Source: Longispora sp047121295 (GTDB taxonomy: Bacteria > Actinomycetota > Actinomycetes > Mycobacteriales > Micromonosporaceae). Taken from it: a DNA stretch of 64,000 bases. Position 1 is the first letter of the stretch. Each line of letters begins with the position of its first letter. Position numbers and translations under genes: made by a program. Positions 59,020 to 64,000 of the stretch are shown one piece after another. The stretch spans positions 6,510,001 to 6,574,000 of the forward strand of contig NZ_CP139447.1 of NCBI RefSeq assembly GCF_047121295.1. Reading direction: 5' to 3'. A model generated the notes under the pieces. It was not told where the DNA came from. It saw only the letters and a program-made list of their open reading frames with translations, and did no database searches.

Positions 59020-60153
59020 ATGGCGTTGATGTTGGGGCAGCATGTCGTTGACCCGCCCGTGGTGCTCGCACCCATGGCGGGCATCACGAATGTCGCCTAC
59101 CGCCAACTCTGCCGGGAGCAGGGCGCGGGCATCTACGTCTGCGAGATGATCACCACGGTGGCCCTCGCGCACCGGAACCCGAAGACCGAGAAGATGATCC
59201 GGTTCGGGCCCGAGGAGCAGCCGCGCAGCATCCAGCTGTACGGGGTCGACCCCGTGATCACCGCGAAGGCCGTCCGGCGGATCGTCGCCGAGGACCTGGC
59301 CGACCACATCGACCTCAACTTCGGCTGCTCCGTCCGCAAGATCACGAGCAAGGGCGGCGGCTCGGCGATCCCGTGGAAGCGCCGGCTGTTCGCCTCGATC
59401 GTCGCGGCCGCCGTCGACAACGCCGACGGGCTCCCCGTCACGATCAAGATGCGCAAAGGCATCGACGACGACCACCTGACGTACGTCGAGGCCGGCCTCA
59501 TCGCCCAGGACGTCGGGGTCAAGTGGGTGGCCCTGCACGCGCGGACCGCCGCCCAGCGGTACTCCGGCACCGCCGACTGGGAGGCCATCGCCACCCTCAA
59601 GCAGGCCCTCGACGTGCCGGTACTCGGCAACGGCGACATCTGGGAGGCCGACGACGCGCTCCGGATGGTCGACGAGACCGGCTGCGACGGCGTGGTCGTG
59701 GGCCGGGGCTGCCTGGGCCGGCCGTGGCTGTTCGCGGACCTGGAGGCGGCGTTCCGGGCCCGGGTCGACGGCTCCGAGCGCCCCGCGCCCGTGATGCCCT
59801 CCCTCGGCGAGGTCGCGCACGTGATGCGCCGGCACGCCGGCCTGCTCGCCGGGTGGTTCGACAAGGAGCGCGACGGGGTCACCGACTTCCGCAAGCACGT
59901 CGCCTGGTACCTCAAGGGCTTCCCGGTCGGCGGCGAACTCCGCCGGGCGATGGCGATGTCGTCCTCGCTGATGGAGCTGGAGGACCTGCTCGGCAAGCTG
60001 GAGCACGACACGCCGTTCCCGCAGTCGGAGCTGGGGTTGCCGCGCGGCCGGACCAACTCGCCGGGGAAGGTGTTCCTGCCGGAGGGCTGGCTGGCCGATC
60101 GGGACTCCGACGAGGTGCCGGAGGGCGCGGAGCTCGACGACTCGGGCGGCTGA
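59020..60153 (+). CDS. dus: tRNA-dihydrouridine synthase
   Basis: A 377-residue FMN enzyme reducing uridines in tRNA. VVLAPMAGITNVAYRQLCRE, QLYGVDPV, FGCSVRKITSKGGGS with the catalytic Cys, and VLGNGDIWEADDA are typical. The C-terminal helical domain (HVMRRHAGLLAGWFDKERDG) and length match the actinobacterial DusB group. A second Met three codons on is possible. Its position on tRNA is not deducible. Confidence 0.92.
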   Translation: MALMLGQHVVDPPVVLAPMAGITNVAYRQLCREQGAGIYVCEMITTVALAHRNPKTEKMIRFGPEEQPRSIQLYGVDPVITAKAVRRIVAEDLADHIDLNFGCSVRKITSKGGGSAIPWKRRLFASIVAAAVDNADGLPVTIKMRKGIDDDHLTYVEAGLIAQDVGVKWVALHARTAAQRYSGTADWEAIATLKQALDVPVLGNGDIWEADDALRMVDETGCDGVVVGRGCLGRPWLFADLEAAFRARVDGSERPAPVMPSLGEVAHVMRRHAGLLAGWFDKERDGVTDFRKHVAWYLKGFPVGGELRRAMAMSSSLMELEDLLGKLEHDTPFPQSELGLPRGRTNSPGKVFLPEGWLADRDSDEVPEGAELDDSGG

Positions 60154-60282
60154 TCCGGCCCCGGGCCGCCGGGCGCCACCTGCCGTCGCCACCAGACCCA
60201 CCGGCGCCCGGCGCACCCGCGCCCCGCCCGGGCCAGGCCGCCCGTCCCACCCGAGGCCGCCCAGGCCCGGCCGCCTGCCGGC

Positions 60283-60345
60283 CCGAGCCCCGCCCATGCC
60301 CGGCCGCCGGCCCACCCGAGCCCCGCCCGCGCCCGGCCGCCGGCC
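60283..60345. repeat. 33-bp spaced direct repeat in a C-rich spacer
   Basis: CCGAGCCCCGCCC(AT/GC)GCC followed by CGGCCGCCGGCC occurs at 60283-60312 and 60316-60345, two differences in 30. The surrounding 60154-60370 is an extremely C/G-rich non-coding spacer. Confidence 0.5.
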
Positions 60346-60370
60346 GCCAGGACCGCAGGACGTCACGACC

Positions 60371-60784
60371 TCAGGACGTCAGCAGGCCGACGCCCAGGGT
60401 CAGCACCCCGGCCGCCAGGCACAGCGCCCCGACCCACAGCATCACGATCGCCTTGTTCGGCTTCGTGACGTCCCTGCCGGCCGAGGACGCGAAGAACCCG
60501 CCCGACATCAGGATCGCCGCCGCCGGTACGCCGAGCCGGGCCACCCAGCCGGCGGCCCCGGTCAGGGTGGTCGCGTCGGCGAGGAGCTGGCAGACCAGGC
60601 CGAAGATGACCAGCACCCCGGCGTGCGCGTGCCCGGCCCGGGCGAAGGCCTTCTGGAAGTCCGTCATCGGCACGTCGCCCCGCACGATCTTCGTGAGGAA
60701 CCAGCCGCCGAACTCGATGGTGACGACCGTCAGCAGCAGGATGCCGGCGAGGTTCCGGCTGGCCTCGCTCAGGGTGATGGTCAC
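60371..60784 (-). CDS. four-helix membrane protein
   Basis: A 137-residue protein with four hydrophobic helices, including GILLLTVVTIEFGGWFL and AGVLVIFGLVCQLLAD. A conserved-looking ARAGHAHAGVLVI has two His in the membrane, perhaps a haem or proton site. GTG start with GACGGAGAAAAAAC upstream. Divergent from the CGNR regulator, with which it shares a palindromic operator, so it is likely the regulated gene. Confidence 0.7.
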   Translation of the reverse strand: MTITLSEASRNLAGILLLTVVTIEFGGWFLTKIVRGDVPMTDFQKAFARAGHAHAGVLVIFGLVCQLLADATTLTGAAGWVARLGVPAAAILMSGGFFASSAGRDVTKPNKAIVMLWVGALCLAAGVLTLGVGLLTS

Positions 60785-60796
60785 GTTTTTTCTCCG

Positions 60797-60824
60797 TCAC
60801 TGGCTAGGTAAGCTATGCCAGTGA
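60797..60824. promoter_or_regulatory. palindromic operator overlapping the CGNR gene start
   Basis: TCACTGGC (60797-60804) and GCCAGTGA (60817-60824) are perfect arms, with TAG / CTA extending inward. The right arm covers the candidate start codons of the CGNR gene and the spacer holds TAAGCT, a possible -10. Binding here would block both divergent genes. Confidence 0.65.
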
Positions 60825-61429
60825 CTCTAGATTCCTACCGCATCACTGGTCAACAGTATCTAGACAGTTATTTGATCAACACTGTCGAGCTGGCCGTCCA
60901 GTTGGTCAACCACCTGGCCACCGCCCGGGTCCGGGGCCGGACCGTGGAGCCGCCCACGGCCGCCGCCGAGGTGCACGCGGCCGTGCTCGCGGCCCGTGAC
61001 GAGGCGGGGCTGGACGAGGAGACGGCGCTCACCGAGGGCGACACCGGGCCGCTGGCCGGGTTCAGCGTCGAGCTCGGGCGGGCACTCGACGCGTGCGCGA
61101 ACCAGGACGTGACCGGCGCGGCCGACCTGCTCAACGAGCTGATGGCCCGGTACTCGGCCGTGCCCAACCTGCACGGCTTCCCCGGCCAGCCGCCGACCCT
61201 CGCCTACCACCGGCCGGGGGTCGGGCTGCTCGCCGCGTGGCGCGCCGACCTGCCGGCGGGCGTGGCCACCCTGGTGGGCCTGGGGCAGACGCACCGGTTC
61301 GGCCGGTGCACGGCGGAGGGCTGTGACCTGGTGTTCTTCGACCGGACCAGGAACGCGTCCCGGCGGTTCTGCGGGGTCGGCTGCCAGAACCGGGCGAAGG
61401 CCGCCGCCTACCGGGCCCGCCGGGCCTGA
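60815..61429 (+). CDS. CGNR zinc-finger (ABATE domain) regulator
   Basis: A 204-residue protein. The first 140 residues are the helical ABATE-type domain (ELAVQLVNHLATARVRG) and the C terminus is a CGNR zinc finger: FGRCTAEGCDLVFFDRTRNA followed by RRFCGVGCQNRAK. Members are thought to be ligand-responsive regulators. Start may be ATG 60815 or the GTG at 60821, the latter fitting a TAAGCT box. The start lies inside the operator, suggesting tight autoregulation. Confidence 0.87.
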   Translation: MPVTLDSYRITGQQYLDSYLINTVELAVQLVNHLATARVRGRTVEPPTAAAEVHAAVLAARDEAGLDEETALTEGDTGPLAGFSVELGRALDACANQDVTGAADLLNELMARYSAVPNLHGFPGQPPTLAYHRPGVGLLAAWRADLPAGVATLVGLGQTHRFGRCTAEGCDLVFFDRTRNASRRFCGVGCQNRAKAAAYRARRA

Positions 61430-61481
61430 CCGCGCCGGCTTCCACTGTGGCGCGGTCGCACCGCCAGGGGATTTCGGGCAC

Positions 61482-61525
61482 AAAAAACTCGTCCCGGCGA
61501 CCACGGGGGAAGTCGTCGGGACGAG
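61482..61525 (-). terminator. intrinsic terminator on the minus strand, no known gene upstream
   Basis: CTCGTCCCG(G/A)CGAC arms at 61488-61501 and 61512-61525 pair at 13 of 14 positions around a ten-base loop, and TTTTTT follows on the minus strand. No minus-strand gene lies upstream of it, but TACAGT on that strand at about 61535-61540 could start a short RNA ending here. Confidence 0.7.
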
Positions 61526-61667
61526 CTATGACGGCTACTGTACCCGGCTTCCGGCCCGCCGACCAGACCACAATTTCCAGCCCCCGGTTGACCGGCGGAT
61601 CCACCGTGCGGCTGACAACGGTGGACCGGGCCGGGCACACCGTGCGGCCCTCTCAAACCCCGATTTT

Positions 61668-61720
61668 CCGGTTACGGCGGGGACCGACCCGGTTCGCGCC
61701 GGTCATCGCCGGTCGGGCCC
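61668..61720 (+). repeat. GGTTACGG-core extragenic element, copy F
   Basis: CCGGTTACGGCGGGGACCG with CCGACC pairing to GGTCGG and GGG to CCC at 61711-61720. It is preceded by GATTTT like copy E. This copy is 238 nt from the nearest upstream stop codon, unlike the others. Confidence 0.6.
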
Positions 61721-61769
61721 GGGCCTCAGCTCCCCAGCTCCGTGGCCTGGGAGCCCTAGACTACGGCCC

Positions 61770-62639
61770 ATGTGCAGACTGTTCGCCCTGACGACCGGCG
61801 GCCCCCGGGTGCATACCGCGCTGTGGCTGCTCGACACGCCGTCGAGCCTCTCCGAGCAGAGCCGGCGGATGCCCGACGGCACCGGGCTCGGCTGGTTCAG
61901 CCTCGGCGACGAGCCGGTCCGCGACCGGGCGCCCGTGGCCGCCTACGAGGACTCCGACTTCGTCAACGAGGCGCAGCACGTCGTGTCGCACACGTTCGTG
62001 GCGCACATCCGGTACGCGACGACCGGCAAGCTGACCGTGCACAACAGCCACCCATTCGACATCCGCGACCGGCTGTTCGCGCACAACGGGGTGATCCGGG
62101 GCCTGGACATCATCGAGTCGTGGCTGAGCCCGCTGGACAAGGTGTTCGTCGAGGGCGAGACCGACTCCGAGCTGGCCTTCGCCTGGATCACGGCCGAGAT
62201 CGAGCGGCTCGGGGACACCACGGCCGGCATCATCAGCGCCGTGCGCCGGATGGGCGAGGAGCTGCCGATCTACGCGTTCAACTTCGTGCTCGCCGAGCCG
62301 CGCCGGCTGTGGGCGCTGCGGTACCCGGACACCCACCCGCTGTGGGTGCTCAATCCGGAGGTCGGCGGGCGGGCCGGGTCGCGGCAGCTCGCCGGGGACA
62401 CCGAGCCGGGCAGCATGTCGATCGAGGCGGGCTCGGCGGCCGTGCCGGCGTACGTGATCGCCAGCGAGCGGATGGACGACGACCCGGACTGGCGACTGCT
62501 GGAGCCGGGCGAGCTGCTGGTGATCGACGGGCTGGAGGCGACCCGGCTGTTCCCGTTCGAGGAGCCGGCGCACCGGTTGACGCGCGCCGACCTGCACCCG
62601 GAGGAGGCGGCGTCCCAGGTCCCGGCGTTCAGCGCCTGA
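61770..62639 (+). CDS. class II glutamine amidotransferase
   Basis: A 289-residue Ntn-type amidotransferase beginning MCRLFALTTGG, where Cys2 is the nucleophile after Met removal. HIRYATTGKLTVHNSHPF and FAHNGVIRG are the glutaminase motifs, and EGETDSELAFAWI follows. No synthetase domain is fused, as in YafJ/EgtC-type proteins. TAGACT seven nt upstream fixes the start. The acceptor is unknown; EgtC-like activity is possible but no ergothioneine genes are nearby. Confidence 0.9.
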   Translation: MCRLFALTTGGPRVHTALWLLDTPSSLSEQSRRMPDGTGLGWFSLGDEPVRDRAPVAAYEDSDFVNEAQHVVSHTFVAHIRYATTGKLTVHNSHPFDIRDRLFAHNGVIRGLDIIESWLSPLDKVFVEGETDSELAFAWITAEIERLGDTTAGIISAVRRMGEELPIYAFNFVLAEPRRLWALRYPDTHPLWVLNPEVGGRAGSRQLAGDTEPGSMSIEAGSAAVPAYVIASERMDDDPDWRLLEPGELLVIDGLEATRLFPFEEPAHRLTRADLHPEEAASQVPAFSA

Positions 62640-62732
62640 CGGGCGACCGGCCCGGCCCGAGGACGGCCTCCCGGCCCGAGCGCCGGGCGACTGTGGCGGC
62701 CCGCGACGTCGGCCTGGCCAGTACCCGATGAA

Positions 62733-62763
62733 GGGGTTCCTCGCCCATCCCGCGAGGAACCCC
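62733..62763. terminator. bidirectional hairpin terminator
   Basis: A perfect 12-bp stem GGGGTTCCTCGC / GCGAGGAACCCC with a seven-base loop, lying between convergent genes, five nt from the SnoaL-like stop. Confidence 0.75.
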
Positions 62764-62768
62764 CGCAC

Positions 62769-63197
62769 TCAGGCCAGCCGGTCCGGCAGCGGCGCGAGGC
62801 TGAAGTTGGCCCAGATGTAGCTGTCCATCTGGTGCTGGTCGCCGCTGAGGTTCACCACCCGGTCGATCCGGCCCTCGGCGTCGAAGTGCCAGACCAGGGC
62901 CCAGGTGGTGTCGACCTGGCCGACGCCGTTGGTGCTGTAGCCGCGGTGGATGTCCACCACGTACTCCTCGTTGCTGCCCAGGAAGACGGTCTCCGCCTTG
63001 AAGCCGGCCTTGCCGAGCTGGTCGAAGAACGCCCGGACCTCGGCGATGCCGTGCTTGGTGCCGGACAGCGGGTGGTGCCCGGGGATGGTCCACGCGATCT
63101 CGGGCGAGAGGGTCGCGGCCATGCCCTCGGTGTCACCGGCGGCGTAGGCCCCGAAGAAGCGTTCGATGACAGCGAGTTTTGGATCTTGGTTCGTCAT
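62769..63197 (-). CDS. SnoaL-like / NTF2-fold protein
   Basis: A 142-residue cone-shaped fold: IERFFGAYAAGDTEGMAATL, PEIAWTIPGHHPLSGTKHG and a C-terminal TWALVWHFDAEGRIDRVVNL. SnoaL-type proteins are isomerases, cyclases or non-catalytic binding proteins. TACAGT six nt upstream of the ATG at 63197 supports the start and leaderless transcription. No specific substrate. Confidence 0.87.
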   Translation of the reverse strand: MTNQDPKLAVIERFFGAYAAGDTEGMAATLSPEIAWTIPGHHPLSGTKHGIAEVRAFFDQLGKAGFKAETVFLGSNEEYVVDIHRGYSTNGVGQVDTTWALVWHFDAEGRIDRVVNLSGDQHQMDSYIWANFSLAPLPDRLA

Positions 63198-63440
63198 GCC
63201 CCGACTGTAGATCATGGATCTTGACCCGCCCCGGCCCAGCACCCAACAGAAAACCCAATTCCAACCCACCATTGTGTACGGTGAGGCCTCCCCGCCACGC
63301 GCCAGCCCGACCAGCCCCGCCCACCCCGGACCCTCCGGGCCCTCAGCCCCCGCCGCGCCAAGCCATCGCCCGCCGGCCGACAGGCGAGGAAGCTCACGAT
63401 GCGGGAGGATGCTGGGGCACTGCCGGGGCCCGGCGCGGGG

Positions 63441-63863
63441 TCAACCCTTGAACCACCCAAGGCACGTCGGGCGGCGGCCTGTCCTCATGAACTCCCGCGC
63501 GGCTTCGAGCGCCATCCCGGGCAGCACCCGAACTGTCTCGCGCGTCTCCTCGGTGGGCACACCGCCGAAGTCGAACTCGATCGGCTCGCCGTCCCACGGT
63601 GGCACGTCGGGGCTGTAACCCTCTCCGTCGCCCGCGCCGAACCATTGCACCTTGGCACGCTCGACGCCCACCCCGATCATGAGCCCCACGGGCACGCTGC
63701 CGCCCGGGGTCAGCTCGCTGGGGTTAGTCACTGTGAACAGCAGCGGCATGCCGTCCTCGTTGCGCGCGGCGATCGCCTCGGTCATGGCCTCGTCAAGCTC
63801 GTCGAGGGTGGACACGGTCTTCTGGAAATACGGGTCAGATCCCCAGCCAACATCAAGTTTCAC
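63441..63863 (-). CDS. Imm1 family immunity protein
   Basis: A 140-residue protein: LDELDEAMTEAIAARNEDGM, GLMIGVGVERAKVQWFG, PIEFDFGGVPTEETRE and the closing AAREFMRTGRRPTCLGW, the most recognisable Imm1 (PF14430) segment. Imm1 proteins neutralise polymorphic toxins, often deaminases. The GTG overlaps the upstream toxin stop (GTGA), so the pair is coupled, and TGGGAGTGAAACC gives a ribosome site. Confidence 0.85.
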   Translation of the reverse strand: MKLDVGWGSDPYFQKTVSTLDELDEAMTEAIAARNEDGMPLLFTVTNPSELTPGGSVPVGLMIGVGVERAKVQWFGAGDGEGYSPDVPPWDGEPIEFDFGGVPTEETRETVRVLPGMALEAAREFMRTGRRPTCLGWFKG

Positions 63864-64000
63864 GGTTTCACTCCCAGTCCGGTGCCCACATATGTCTTGA
63901 CCTGCCGCAACGCGCCGTTCGGCTCGCGAACGTAGACGGTGAGCGTCGACCCGAACGGAAGCATCAGGTGCAGGTTCTCATGGCAGCCCATCGGCCCGGG
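63860..64000 (-). CDS. C-terminal end of a DddA-like/SCP1.201 deaminase toxin, rest outside window
   Basis: The last 46 residues are visible: GCHENLHLMLPFGSTLTVYV then REPNGALRQVKTYVGTG. The pattern Cys, helix, LLP-type turn, strand, Gly, then K.(F/Y).G follows the end of the double-strand DNA cytosine deaminase DddA. One zinc-type Cys is seen; its partner, the His-Glu and the trafficking domains would lie beyond the edge. The downstream Imm1 gene supports a toxin-immunity pair. Identity is from pattern recall only. Confidence 0.55.
   Translation of the reverse strand, partial: PGPMGCHENLHLMLPFGSTLTVYVREPNGALRQVKTYVGTGLGVKP

Larger units (their letters stand above)
61430..61769. other. gene-free region with terminator and repeat element
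   Basis: 340 bp without a supported gene between the CGNR and amidotransferase genes. It contains the minus-strand terminator at 61482-61525, a GGTTACGG element at 61668 and the leaderless promoter TAGACT at 61757-61762. Confidence 0.6.

Noticed and set aside
63245..63300. AAAACCC and GTACGGTGAGGCC near 63250-63290 as a further GGTTACGG element
   Set aside because: Too diverged from the core (GTACGGTG) and no stem found; not counted.

Overview
The window is chromosomal DNA of a very GC-rich actinobacterium. Dense coding on both strands, strong G/C third-position bias, frequent GTG starts, a mycothiol-type DinB enzyme, barstar and CGNR families, small GPGG membrane protein and twin STAS proteins all point to Actinomycetota. 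A member of the Micromonosporaceae is my best guess, but that is inference. About 61 genes, one tRNA and one insertion sequence can be supported.

Layout. 1-14.2 kb: two alpha/beta hydrolases, a stand-alone UMP kinase, a universal stress protein, small membrane proteins, a DUF3352 protein, a STAS protein, a secreted lipase, a large secreted M36 metalloprotease divergent from a ZIP metal transporter, an L,D-transpeptidase and a MarR regulator facing its membrane-protein neighbour. 14.3-25.9 kb: SDR dehydrogenase, ApaH-like phosphatase, LigD-type polymerase domain, a sirtuin behind a long palindrome, a GntR-MFS pair, a secreted phosphoesterase, a methyltransferase and a mycothiol-dependent enzyme. 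26-36.6 kb: second STAS protein, epimerase, GPGG protein, Hsp70-like ATPase with a Pro-rich linker, methylated-DNA repair protein, orphan barstar, membrane SpoIIE-type phosphatase, shortened SulP/carbonic anhydrase fusion, cold-shock protein, DedA protein. 36.6-50 kb: second ApaH-like phosphatase, primase dnaG with a coupled small gene, an intact IS5-type element, tRNA-Asn, a Pro/Tyr-rich membrane protein, ferredoxin-NADP reductase, SanA/YdcF protein, dGTPase, pyruvate phosphate dikinase. 50.4-64 kb: ferritin-like protein, an HD-domain/Hsp90-type ATPase gene of foreign-looking composition, a TetR-tex operon, PhzF isomerase, sterol desaturase-type enzyme, tRNA-dihydrouridine synthase, CGNR regulator, class II glutamine amidotransferase, SnoaL-like protein and, at the right edge, the end of a deaminase-type toxin gene with its Imm1 immunity gene.

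The housekeeping genes (dnaG, dgt, ppdK, dus, tex, cspA, pyrH, tRNA-Asn) sit among accessory genes. Signals that run across the genes are: (1) a dispersed hairpin element with a GGTTACGG core, at least six copies, five lying 5-23 nt after a stop codon in the same orientation; (2) a TANNNT hexamer ending 5-8 nt before about 20 start codons, the signature of leaderless transcription; (3) an IS5-type element inserted in the CTAG that formed the stop codons of two convergent genes, leaving both intact and taking its own transposase stop from the target; and (4) the HD/Hsp90 gene as a candidate conflict or defence gene.
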